Positions 50,282 through 58,477 of a stretch of DNA of 64,000 nt are shown one piece after another. The notes beneath the pieces were generated by a model that saw nothing but the letters and a program-made list of their open reading frames with translations, had not been told where the DNA came from and ran no database searches. The position numbers and the translations under genes were made by a program. Positions within the stretch are counted from its first letter, which is position 1. Each line of letters begins with the position of its first letter. The stretch is from Kosakonia radicincitans DSM 16656 (lineage in GTDB: Bacteria; Pseudomonadota; Gammaproteobacteria; Enterobacterales; Enterobacteriaceae). The DNA lies in assembly GCF_000280495.2 (NCBI RefSeq), contig NZ_CP018016.1:1488001-1552000 (forward strand), given 5' to 3'.

Positions 50282-50295
50282 GAGGCGGAGGAGAT

Positions 50296-50961
50296 ATGAA
50301 TCAGTGGGGAATTATTTGGGCGGCGCGTGAGAGTTTTTTTAACGGGCTGCTGGCAACGCTGGAACTGTTTATTATCGCTGCCGTTGTCGGGTTGTTTATT
50401 GGTATTACGCTGTGCTATGTCATGGAGTATCAGCATCGCGTTATTAATCGTCTGATTATCGCTTTTGTCAGCCTGATGCGCGCCGTGCCATTTTTAATTC
50501 TGGCGTATCTGCTGTATTACGGCTTGCCGCAAGTTGGTATCAGTATGGAAGCCTGGACCGCCGGTCTGCTGGCGCTGGTGATTTATCACGGGGCTTATTT
50601 CTTCGAAATATTACGCAGCCAGCGGCGGATATTTTCCGCCGGGTATATTGAGGCCGCGCAGTCGCAGGGTTTTTCGCGCTATAAAACCTTTCGCCGTATT
50701 ATTCTGCCAAATATCTTTTCGTCGTCGCTGCCATTAATGGGTAACCAGCTTATTATTTGCCTGAAAGATACCGCGTTTCTGTGCATTATTACCGTGCAGG
50801 AGATTACCGCCGCCGCGAATAGCGTGCAGTCAACTTACTTTATTCCGTTTAACGCCTTTATTGTCGCCATTGCGCTCTACTGGGGGATCAGCATTTTGCT
50901 GGAGTTGTTGATTAAGCGGTTAAGTCATTATGGAGCTAAAAGAGGAATGAGCCATGCCTGA
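50296..50961 (+). CDS. Amino acid ABC importer permease (HisM/GlnP family), second
   Basis: 221 residues with a GGAGGAG site. HEAA loop YIEAAQSQGFSRYKTFRRIILPNIF. The stop overlaps the ATPase start by 8 nt. Confidence 0.92.
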   Translation: MNQWGIIWAARESFFNGLLATLELFIIAAVVGLFIGITLCYVMEYQHRVINRLIIAFVSLMRAVPFLILAYLLYYGLPQVGISMEAWTAGLLALVIYHGAYFFEILRSQRRIFSAGYIEAAQSQGFSRYKTFRRIILPNIFSSSLPLMGNQLIICLKDTAFLCIITVQEITAAANSVQSTYFIPFNAFIVAIALYWGISILLELLIKRLSHYGAKRGMSHA

Positions 50962-51715
50962 AGCAAGCGCGGTTAGCATCAAAAACCTGTCCAAACAGTT
51001 TGATAACGTTGAAGTGCTGCGGGATATCAACCTGACGGTGGAGAAGGGCACGGTGGTGAGCATTCTGGGTTCGTCCGGCTCCGGTAAATCGACACTGCTG
51101 CGCTGCATGAACTGGCTGGAGCAGCCGGATCGCGGTGAAGTGCGTATCAGCGGCCAGCGCATAGGGGTGGATGAGAAGACGGGCAAAGCGATGTCGCACA
51201 AAGATCTCTCCCATATCCGCGAGCGGGTTGGGATGGTGTTCCAGAGTTTTAACCTGTGGCCGCATTTGACGGTGCAGCAAAACGTCACCGAAGCGCTGGT
51301 GCATGTGAAAGGGATGAAGCGCGACGCGGCAAACGAGATTGCCCGCCGCCAGCTGGAAAAAGTGGGCATGAGCCACAAGGCCGATGTCTACCCGATTACC
51401 CTTTCCGGCGGGCAAAAACAGCGTGTGGCGATCGCCCGTTCGCTGGCGATGTCGCCGGAAGTGATCCTTTTCGATGAACCGACCTCGGCGCTGGATCCGG
51501 AGTTGGTGAATGAAGTGCTGGGGGTGATGAAAGATCTCGCGGCAGAAGGTTATACGATGGTGGTGGTGACCCACGAGATGGATTTCGCCCGCCAGGTGTC
51601 GGATGAAGTGGTGTTTCTGGAAAAAGGGTTGCTGATCGAGAAAGCACCGCCGGAGAAGTTTTTTACCAATCCGGATTCGGACAGGGTGAGGAAGTTTTTG
51701 CAGTCGAGCCGGTGA
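50954..51715 (+). CDS. Amino acid ABC importer ATPase (GlnQ/HisP family)
   Basis: 253 residues. Walker A GSSGSGKST, Q-loop VFQSFNLWPHLTV, signature [15 protein letters not shown], Walker B VILFDEPTSALDPE, switch THEMDFARQ. End of the operon; an inverted-repeat element begins 14 nt after its stop. Confidence 0.94.
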   Translation: MPEASAVSIKNLSKQFDNVEVLRDINLTVEKGTVVSILGSSGSGKSTLLRCMNWLEQPDRGEVRISGQRIGVDEKTGKAMSHKDLSHIRERVGMVFQSFNLWPHLTVQQNVTEALVHVKGMKRDAANEIARRQLEKVGMSHKADVYPITLSGGQKQRVAIARSLAMSPEVILFDEPTSALDPELVNEVLGVMKDLAAEGYTMVVVTHEMDFARQVSDEVVFLEKGLLIEKAPPEKFFTNPDSDRVRKFLQSSR

Positions 51716-51728
51716 AGTTGGGGGCTGC

Positions 51729-52072
51729 GGAATAGTTCCGTTCACCAGACTGTGCCTTAATGAAAGAACGAAAAGCACGGGCCAGTTATATCGCCGGACG
51801 GCATTCCTGTCGCGATACAGAGTTTTTATAAGCCACAATATTACAGCGGCGGGGTTGGTCCCCGCTGAAATCGGCGAAACGAGACAGGACGTCGAGTCGA
51901 GTCGAGCCGAGCCGACCGCAGGCAGATGTGCGGGAGGTGAGCACGGTGCGAAGCTCCGATTTCCCGCGGGGCCGCGGGGATTGAAAAGGGGAGCGCGGCA
52001 AGCTCCCCTTTTCCTGTTCACGTATGTTGATGTTCAGCTGGTTACCGAACGTCTGGTGAACGGAACTATTCC
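51729..52072. mobile_element. 344-bp element bounded by perfect 22-bp inverted repeats (MITE-like)
   Basis: 51729-51750 and 52051-52072 are exact reverse complements over 22 bp (outer ends GGAATAGTTCCG... and ...CGGAACTATTCC). The inside has no credible gene but is rich in structure: GTCGA/GCCGA pentamer repeats near 51892-51925, a GC palindrome near 51961-51979, and a perfect 11-bp stem followed by a T-run at 51984-52012. No clear target-site duplication is seen. It fills the whole gap between the ABC operon and siaD. Confidence 0.6.
51984..52012. terminator. Intrinsic terminator inside the inverted-repeat element
   Basis: AAAAGGGGAGC / GCTCCCCTTTT perfect 11-bp stem with a 7-nt loop, symmetric A and T tracts. 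Could terminate both the ABC operon (+) and the sia operon (-), which converge here. Confidence 0.8.
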
Positions 52073-52089
52073 TCAGAACCAGGCAACCC

Positions 52090-52857
52090 TCAATGCTGAA
52101 TATTTTCCCGTGAAAAATTGACCTTTACCGGTGCGGGAAAAAAAGCCTCATGCAGCGCGACCTGGTTTCGCCCACGTTTTTTCGCGTTATACAGCGCGCC
52201 GTCGGCTTCGCTGTACAGCGTTTCGAAGCTGCTCTCTTTCACGCCGAGACTGACGCCGAAACTGGCGGTGACCAGTTGCTGCGGCAACACGTCCAGCGGC
52301 GAAGCATTCAGCGAGGCGTGAATATAGCTGGCGGTAATCATCGCCTCTTCCACCCTGGCGTTCGGCAGCACAATGGTAAATTCCTCGCCGCCGACGCGGC
52401 CGATAGCGGCGCTCTCCGGCACGGCGCGGCGTACGCGCGACACCAGCGCGCAAATCACCCGATCGCCGGTCGGATGACCATATTCGTCGTTAATACGTTT
52501 GAAATGATCAATATCCAGCAGGATCAGCGCCACATCGCCTTTCAGCAGGCCACTGTTGATCTGGTTGATGATCGCGCTGCGGTTAAACACATCGGTCAGC
52601 GGATCGTGCGTTGCTTCGTACTCCAGGCGCGCGGCAAGTTGCTGTAGCTGCTCGTTCATTCGCGTCAGTTCGCGCTCGGCGCGGTCGCTGCGGGAGATCA
52701 GACGATACGATTCACGGATCAGACGCTGGTAATGTCTGGAAACGGCCCACAGTTTTTCGCGGCAGACCTCCGCCGGAAGTTGCGCATCGGCAGCCGCCAG
52801 CCGGGCTTCTTCGAGTACGGAATATTCCTCCCTGAAGAGCTCATTAATATCTAGCAT
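52090..52857 (-). CDS. siaD: Diguanylate cyclase, SiaD-like
   Basis: 255 residues: an N-terminal helical region (~1-80, predicted coiled coil ending SDRAERELTRMNEQLQQLAARLEYE) and a C-terminal GGDEF domain with THDPLTDVFNR and active-site RVGGEEF (156-160), so competent to make cyclic-di-GMP. The RxxD inhibitory I-site expected 5 residues before GGEEF is absent (PESA there). In Pseudomonas aeruginosa, SiaD is activated by unphosphorylated SiaC. Last gene of the operon, overlapping siaC by 7 nt. Confidence 0.85.
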   Translation of the reverse strand: MLDINELFREEYSVLEEARLAAADAQLPAEVCREKLWAVSRHYQRLIRESYRLISRSDRAERELTRMNEQLQQLAARLEYEATHDPLTDVFNRSAIINQINSGLLKGDVALILLDIDHFKRINDEYGHPTGDRVICALVSRVRRAVPESAAIGRVGGEEFTIVLPNARVEEAMITASYIHASLNASPLDVLPQQLVTASFGVSLGVKESSFETLYSEADGALYNAKKRGRNQVALHEAFFPAPVKVNFSRENIQH

Positions 52858-53267
52858 GCGGTGATGTCCGGGATAAGAAACACAGCCAGTGACGGGAAGT
52901 CGATGCGCAACTCCTGACCAAACTCTTCGGAGATGTCATCTTCCGGGTCGTAGTACCAGTACAGCTCGCACGGCGCGCCGCTTTTCGCGTGATTATTCAG
53001 GATCTCAAACAGTGTAAACAACAGCTTGGTGCTTGAACTATTGAAATAGCTAAGCGCGACATGTAATTGCAGCGGCGCGCTGGTCTGTTGCCCGCTTTGC
53101 AGCCAGCCCTCCAGCGCATCCAGCAGTGGGCGGAAGAACGCGGCGGCATTCTCCGGGTAGGCTTCGCCTTTCAGCAGCAGCTTTTGCGCGGCAAAATCAA
53201 ATTTCACCTCCGGCGTGGCGGCGGTGGCGGACAATTCAATAGCAGGCGTCAATGTCATATCAGTCAT
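52851..53267 (-). CDS. siaC: SiaC-like phospho-switch protein (DUF1987)
   Basis: 138 residues with the DUF1987 core QLHVALSYFNSSSTKLLFTLFEIL. Ser/Thr residues 77-80 lie where P. aeruginosa SiaC is phosphorylated by SiaB and dephosphorylated by SiaA. It should couple the phosphatase/kinase pair to the cyclase. Overlaps siaB by 8 nt and siaD by 7 nt. An alternative start is the Met at codon 4, which would remove the siaB overlap. Confidence 0.82.
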   Translation of the reverse strand: MTDMTLTPAIELSATAATPEVKFDFAAQKLLLKGEAYPENAAAFFRPLLDALEGWLQSGQQTSAPLQLHVALSYFNSSSTKLLFTLFEILNNHAKSGAPCELYWYYDPEDDISEEFGQELRIDFPSLAVFLIPDITAC

Positions 53268-53841
53268 GGCAAAACGTTGCCTTTAAGTGAAAGGCGGAAA
53301 GGGAGCTTGCCGCCAGTGGATGAATGCGATACTCCAGCGGAACGCTGGTATCGCGCGCCATGGTCAACAAACCGATATTGGCCCCTTTGCTGGTTGCCGG
53401 CGCTTCGTTTCTCAGCCCCTGCTTCCAGGCGTCGCGGATTTCTGCCTGCGACATGCCACGCAACACTTCAAGGTTCGTTTGCAGCAGGGTGGAAGCTTCC
53501 GGCCCCACCAGGTTTGCCGTTTCCAGGTAGTAATGGGTCTGATCCATATGAAAACAGACCGAACCAAAGCGCAGCTCGTGTTCAACGGCCGATAAAAACC
53601 GATCGTCGGCGGAGTAGCGCACAATGTTTTGCCCCATCTCGATAAATGCCGAGAAGAGTTTGCGGCGCGTCACGGCGGAGGATTCATGTTTATCCAGCCA
53701 GGCGCGGATCACTTCGCCCAGCGAAACAATATGTTGCTGGGAAAAATAGCCGGTATAAAAAAGCTCAACGGCGTTTTGCCGTTGCAGCGTAAAAAGGGGT
53801 AACAGAACGGCGTCTTTGACCTGCAGGTCGTTTATTTGCAT
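53260..53841 (-). CDS. siaB: SiaB-like protein kinase (DUF6272)
   Basis: About 193 residues from ATG 53841, 8 nt after the siaA stop; an in-frame ATG at 53871 would add 10 residues and overlap siaA. Histidine-kinase-like ATPase fold features: FSAFIEMGQNIVRYSAD (N-box-like Glu/Asn helix) and SKGANIGLLTMARDT (G-box-like). The SiaB family phosphorylates SiaC. Identification rests on the kinase-like motifs and on the operon order. Confidence 0.78.
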   Translation of the reverse strand: MQINDLQVKDAVLLPLFTLQRQNAVELFYTGYFSQQHIVSLGEVIRAWLDKHESSAVTRRKLFSAFIEMGQNIVRYSADDRFLSAVEHELRFGSVCFHMDQTHYYLETANLVGPEASTLLQTNLEVLRGMSQAEIRDAWKQGLRNEAPATSKGANIGLLTMARDTSVPLEYRIHPLAASSLSAFHLKATFCHD

Positions 53842-53849
53842 GCTTTTAT

Positions 53850-55061
53850 CTACCAACGAAAACCAAACCATGTCATGTCATCGCGCGACGTTTGCTGCCC
53901 CTGCCACGCTGTCAGCGCCGTCAGCAGGGCGTCAGAAAGCGCAGGTAGCGGTAGCGCACGGTGCTGCGCCAACAATGACTGAATACGTTTCTTACCAAAC
54001 ATCACGTTGCGCGGGCCGCCGGGCTGATCGGTGACGCCATCGGAAACCAGCAACAGTGTGTCACCACGGCGCAACGGCGCCTGATAACGTTGCCACTGGT
54101 AATCCACCGGCGTATCGGTATAGCCCACGCCTTTGCGGCAACTCTCCAGTACCTCGCTCTGCCGGGATTCTGCGCCCAGCAGAAAAGCGTGCATACGGGC
54201 GCTGGCCCAGCGCATCTGCTCGTTTTTCGTATCAACAAACAGGGCGATGGCGTCGCAACCATCATTTGACTGGCCGCTGTCCGCCGACGGATGCATCTGG
54301 CTGAGCGTCTGTTTTATATGTTGATTGATATGGCTCAGCAGTTGTTCCGGCGCGTCAATCGGCGCCAGCGTCAGCGCTTTTTCCAGCGCCGAGGAGAAGA
54401 TAAAGGTCATAAACGCGCCCGGCACGCCGTGTCCGGTGCAATCGGCCAGCACCATCAACCAGCCATTCTCCGTGCGCTGAAAAGCATAAATATCGCCGCC
54501 GACGCAGTCGCGCGGATGCCAGTGCAGGCACCAGTCTTGCAGGGTTTTATCAATGGCAGTGCGTGAACGGCTGAGCATGGATTCCTGAATAATGCGCGCA
54601 TATTCAATGCTTTGCATAATTTGCAGATGCTGTTTAGCCTGCAAGTCGGAAACGGTACGAATCAGATCGATGCCGAGGCCAATGCCGACATATTGCCCCT
54701 CTTCAGTGAGGATAAAACCTTCGGTCACCGCTTTGTCGCCGGTTTCAATGACCCGCCCGGAGAGATATTCAAGACCTGCACTCGCATCGACAATCAGCGG
54801 GTTTTTATCCATAAACGCGATACAACTCTTCTGATCGTACAGCTCGTGGAAAAAGGGGCGGCTCATCTGCGAGAGGAAAATATGTCGGTTAATCATGCCG
54901 ATAGGCCGGTTTTTTTCCAGCACCGGCAGACCGATCAATGACTTGTGTTCATTGAACAGCGACATCACCTGCAGGTTATTGGCGTCCGGCGTCACGTGCG
55001 GGACGGCAAGGCGCAAAATACCCGCGTTAAGCTGCCGGGAAGAGATCGGTATGTCCATCAT
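53850..55061 (-). CDS. siaA: SiaA-like PP2C/SpoIIE phosphatase with N-terminal CBS-like sensor
   Basis: 403 residues. Residues ~20-135 look like a CBS pair (LFNEHKSLIGLPVLEKNRPIGMINR...FILTEEGQYVGIGLGIDLIR), a short helical linker (~136-165) follows, then a SpoIIE/PP2C domain with metal-binding Asp in CVGGDIYAF (~186-194), LADCTGHGVPGAFMTFI (~205-221) and LLVSDGVTDQPGG near 350. There is no transmembrane or HAMP segment, unlike P. aeruginosa SiaA, so it should sense a cytoplasmic ligand (nucleotides are common for CBS). First gene of the sia operon. Confidence 0.82.
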   Translation of the reverse strand: MMDIPISSRQLNAGILRLAVPHVTPDANNLQVMSLFNEHKSLIGLPVLEKNRPIGMINRHIFLSQMSRPFFHELYDQKSCIAFMDKNPLIVDASAGLEYLSGRVIETGDKAVTEGFILTEEGQYVGIGLGIDLIRTVSDLQAKQHLQIMQSIEYARIIQESMLSRSRTAIDKTLQDWCLHWHPRDCVGGDIYAFQRTENGWLMVLADCTGHGVPGAFMTFIFSSALEKALTLAPIDAPEQLLSHINQHIKQTLSQMHPSADSGQSNDGCDAIALFVDTKNEQMRWASARMHAFLLGAESRQSEVLESCRKGVGYTDTPVDYQWQRYQAPLRRGDTLLLVSDGVTDQPGGPRNVMFGKKRIQSLLAQHRALPLPALSDALLTALTAWQGQQTSRDDMTWFGFRW

Positions 55062-55353
55062 CCACGCAAAACCCTGTATTAAGAATAATCCTAGATTATG
55101 GGGCGTTTGTGACGGTTTGATTTCAATTAGGTAACTCGATGAATAACGGGAGATTATTGCTACTTAAGTGAAATATTGGCGGTAAGAGCAGTTGTGCAGG
55201 CAAAAAAAAGCCCGCGCTTGACGTGCGGGCAAAAAATACTGGAAGCAATGTGAGCAATGTCGTACCGAATACCTGAGTGATTAACTCAACTATTCGGTAA
55301 TGAGAAAGATAATCTTTATCATCTTTCCGATCAACCCCAAATTTTGTGCGACT
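55062..55353. other. Intergenic: siaA upstream region and Ldh-gene downstream region
   Basis: 292 bp, AT-rich, no gene seen. It contains the terminator at 55202-55236; the siaA promoter must lie in 55062-55200 on the minus strand but no clear boxes were recognised. Confidence 0.4.
55202..55236 (-). terminator. Terminator of the Ldh-family gene
   Basis: Stem GCCCGC / GCGGGC with a loop of about 9 nt, A-runs on both sides giving U-tracts in either direction. Confidence 0.75.
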
Positions 55354-56391
55354 TCATGCTGTTAAGGATTCCAGGGCGACAAACTCCTGCCAGCTCACCT
55401 CATCGATGGCGATCCCTTCTTCAATCCGGCGCGCCCTGGCCCGCTGTTCCGGCTCGCCGGGGATCTGCACGTCGCGGCCCTGCTGGTCGTGGCGTACCCA
55501 GTCCACCTGCGCCAGCACTTCCTGCTGATAACTTTCGCCTGCGCCTAACTTTTTGGGATCGAACAGAATCGACAGCATGTTGTTGATAATGCCAGCGCGC
55601 GGCGCAATGTCATGACTTTCGGTTTCGCCGCCGGTCAGCGCTGCCCCCAGCAGACTGCAAATCAGCGACAGCCCGGCACCTTTGTGCCCGCCGAATGGCA
55701 GCAGCGCACCGCGCGGCTCGCTCATCAATACGCCGGGATCGGTGGTCGGCTCACCGTTAGCATCCACCGCGCAGCCTGGCGGGATTGGGCGACCTTCGTT
55801 CCATGCCACGCGGGCTTTGTTCCCGGCGATAGCGCTGGTGGCGAAATCGAGCACTACCGGTGGGCGATCCGCCAGTGGAATACCCACGCAGAAGGGGTTG
55901 GTGCCGAGCCGCGCCCGCAGCCCGTCAAACGGCAGCACCGCCGAAGGGGCCGCCACATTGGCAAAATGGATCGATACCAGCCCGGCAGCGGCAACCTGTT
56001 CCGCCCATGCGCCAATGCGACCAAGATGGTGTGAATTGGATAAACCGACCAGCGCCACACCAAATTGCTGCACGCGATCGATCCCGGCCTGCATCGCCTG
56101 TTCGCCCAGCAACTGGCCGAAACCGTGCCCGCCATCGAAGGAGAGCACCGCGCCTGCATCACGTACGGTATGCAGGCGGGCATCCGGTTTCAGATCGCCT
56201 GCGAGAATGGCGCGAATATAGCGCGGTAGCAGCGTGACGCCGTGGGAATCGTGGCCTTTTAATGAGGCTTCAACCAGATTATCTGCGACTTTTTGCGCAA
56301 TATCCGCAGGCGTATTCACCCGTAGCAGATGCTGTTGCAGCAGCGTGCGCAATTGTTGATGTGAAAATAACGGCATAATCCCTGAACTCAT
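55354..56391 (-). CDS. Ldh-family NAD(P)-dependent oxidoreductase (malate/L-lactate/ureidoglycolate dehydrogenase type)
   Basis: 345 residues from ATG 56391 (ATG 56376 is also possible). Family blocks: DNLVEASLKGHDSHGVTLLPRYI with the catalytic His in DSHG (~48-51), NSHHLGRIGAWAEQ (~118), FANVAAPSAVLPFDG and LLPFGGHKGAGLSLICSLL (~235). This fold is shared by AllD, YiaK, ComC and sulfolactate dehydrogenases, so the substrate is a 2-hydroxyacid but not resolvable. Divergent from the NitT/TauT-type importer, which may deliver its substrate (inference). Confidence 0.87.
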   Translation of the reverse strand: MSSGIMPLFSHQQLRTLLQQHLLRVNTPADIAQKVADNLVEASLKGHDSHGVTLLPRYIRAILAGDLKPDARLHTVRDAGAVLSFDGGHGFGQLLGEQAMQAGIDRVQQFGVALVGLSNSHHLGRIGAWAEQVAAAGLVSIHFANVAAPSAVLPFDGLRARLGTNPFCVGIPLADRPPVVLDFATSAIAGNKARVAWNEGRPIPPGCAVDANGEPTTDPGVLMSEPRGALLPFGGHKGAGLSLICSLLGAALTGGETESHDIAPRAGIINNMLSILFDPKKLGAGESYQQEVLAQVDWVRHDQQGRDVQIPGEPEQRARARRIEEGIAIDEVSWQEFVALESLTA

Positions 56392-56605
56392 TAAGGAAAT
56401 AAAGAGGAGCTTTCGACTATAACGAGGATATATTTGTCACCTAACCATTAAAAATAACTATCCTTTCCCGCCCGCTGAATAACGCCTGCGCCTTATCTGG
56501 CTATTGTTAATTTTTAACTAAGCATTGCAGATTAAATCATTTCCTTTTTCTGACCCCGCCAGCCAATCATTTTCTTTTGAAAAATTAAAAAAACGGGGAA
56601 CAGAG

Positions 56606-57613
56606 ATGAAGAAATTACACCAGACGCTCGCAGGCGTTTTGGCGCTTGCCACGCTTGGCGGTATCAGCCCGTCCGCGCTGGCGGAGGGGAAAATTAGCAT
56701 TGCACAGCAGTTTGGCATTGGTTATTTAATTCTGGACGTGGTGCGCGACCAGCAGCTAATTGAAAAAGAAGGTAAAAAAGAGGGGCTGGATATTCAGGTT
56801 GAGTGGCGCACCATTTCCGGCGCCACTGGTATGAATGAAGCGCTGCTCTCCGGCGCGCTGGATGTGGCCTCCGCAGGCGTGCCGCCGCTATTAACGCTGT
56901 GGGATCGCACCAAAGATCGGCAGAATGTAAAAGCCATTGCCTCGCTCGGTTCCATGCCCAACTATTTGCTCAGTAATAACCCGGCGGTAAAAAGCATTAA
57001 AGATTTGAGCGATAAAGACAGAATTGCCGTCCCGGCTGCGGGCGTCGGTTTCCAGTCGCGGACATTACAGATTGAAACTGCCAAATTATATGGCGATGCC
57101 GATTTTAAACGCTTCGACAATATTAGCGTCAGCCTGCCGCACCCGGATGCCAGCGCAGCATTAATTGCCGGTGGTTCGGAAATTACCACTCACTTCTCCA
57201 GCCCGCCGTTCCAGTATCAGGCGCTGGAACACAGCAACGTCCATAAAATTCTCAGTTCGTATGATGTGTTGGGCGGACAGGCCACCTTTAACGTGCTTTA
57301 CACCACGCAGAAATTCCACGACGAGAACCCGAAAACCTATAAGGCGTTTTATCGTGCCCTGAGCGACGCCGCCAAAATCATCAACGCCGATAAAAATGCG
57401 GCGGCGGAAACCTATATTCGCGTGGAAAAATCACGGCTGCCATTACCGCTGGTACAGAAAATTGTGAACGACCCGGAGATCAGCTTCACCATTTCGCCGG
57501 AACGCACCGGTGTGTACGCCGAAAAACTCCATGAACTTGGGGTGCTGAAAAACAAAGCCGCCTCGTGGAAAGACTACTTCTTCGACGAAGCGTGGGAAAA
57601 CCCAGGCAGTTAA
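56606..57613 (+). CDS. NitT/TauT-type ABC importer, periplasmic binding protein
   Basis: 335 residues from ATG 56606 (GGGGAACAGAG upstream). Signal peptide MKKLHQTLAGVLALATLGGISPSALA, then SsuA/ThiY-like fold (KISIAQQFGIGYLILDVVRDQQL, VEWRTISGATGMNEALLSGALDVASAGVPPLLTLWDR). Family binds sulfonates, nitrate, taurine or thiamin precursors; the ligand is unknown. First of a three-gene importer. Confidence 0.88.
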   Translation: MKKLHQTLAGVLALATLGGISPSALAEGKISIAQQFGIGYLILDVVRDQQLIEKEGKKEGLDIQVEWRTISGATGMNEALLSGALDVASAGVPPLLTLWDRTKDRQNVKAIASLGSMPNYLLSNNPAVKSIKDLSDKDRIAVPAAGVGFQSRTLQIETAKLYGDADFKRFDNISVSLPHPDASAALIAGGSEITTHFSSPPFQYQALEHSNVHKILSSYDVLGGQATFNVLYTTQKFHDENPKTYKAFYRALSDAAKIINADKNAAAETYIRVEKSRLPLPLVQKIVNDPEISFTISPERTGVYAEKLHELGVLKNKAASWKDYFFDEAWENPGS

Positions 57614-57634
57614 ACCATCACCCAGGAGGCCGCG

Positions 57635-58477
57635 ATGGCAACTCACCACAACGACGGGCCGCTGTTGCAGGTCAGCCATGTTGATATTGAATACCGCACC
57701 CGCGAACGGCTGGTGCGGGCAACCCACGACGTCAGTTTTGATGTCTGGCCTGGCGACCGCTTTATTCTGCTCGGCCCTTCCGGCTGCGGGAAATCGAGCC
57801 TGCTGAAAGCGACGGGCGGCTTTCTGGCGCCGCGTGGCGGCGAGATCACGTTGCAGGGCGAGGCGATCGCAGCGCCTGGTCCGGAGCGGATGATGGTGTT
57901 CCAGGAGTTTGATCAGTTGCCGCCGTGGAAAACGGTGCTGGAAAACATCATGTTCCCGCTATTGGCCAGCCGCAAAGCCAATCGCGCAGAAGCCAGAGAA
58001 ACGGCGCTGCACTTTCTCAATAAAGTCGGGCTGGCCGGGTTTGCCGATGCGATGCCGCATACCCTCTCCGGTGGCATGAAACAGCGCGTGGCAATTGCCC
58101 GCGCGCTGGCGATGAAGCCGCGCATTTTGTTGATGGATGAGCCGTTTGCCGCGCTGGATGCGCTGACGCGCCGCACCATGCAGGAGGAGCTGCTTGCGCT
58201 CTGGGAAGAGGAGCGCTTTACCCTGCTGTTTGTCACGCACTCCATTGAAGAGGCGCTGGTGGTCGGCAGCCGTATTCTGGTGTTGTCGCCGCACCCGGGC
58301 CGGGTTCGCGCCGAGCTGAACTGTCATCAGTTCACGCTCAACGATTTTGGTAGCGAGGCATTCCAGCATGCCGCGCAGCATATTCACGATCTGCTGTTCC
58401 CCTCTGGTGGAAACCGCACATCTCCTGTTTCTGGTGAGGAGCCCGCGTATGTCGCAGCCACCCTACATTCGTCCTGA
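57635..58477 (+). CDS. NitT/TauT-type ABC importer ATPase
   Basis: 280 residues. Walker A GPSGCGKSS, Q-loop VFQEFDQLPPWKTV, signature LSGGMKQRVAIARAL, Walker B ILLMDEPFAALD, switch THSIEEAL. CAGGAGG site before the ATG. Overlaps the permease start by 29 nt. Confidence 0.92.
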   Translation: MATHHNDGPLLQVSHVDIEYRTRERLVRATHDVSFDVWPGDRFILLGPSGCGKSSLLKATGGFLAPRGGEITLQGEAIAAPGPERMMVFQEFDQLPPWKTVLENIMFPLLASRKANRAEARETALHFLNKVGLAGFADAMPHTLSGGMKQRVAIARALAMKPRILLMDEPFAALDALTRRTMQEELLALWEEERFTLLFVTHSIEEALVVGSRILVLSPHPGRVRAELNCHQFTLNDFGSEAFQHAAQHIHDLLFPSGGNRTSPVSGEEPAYVAATLHSS

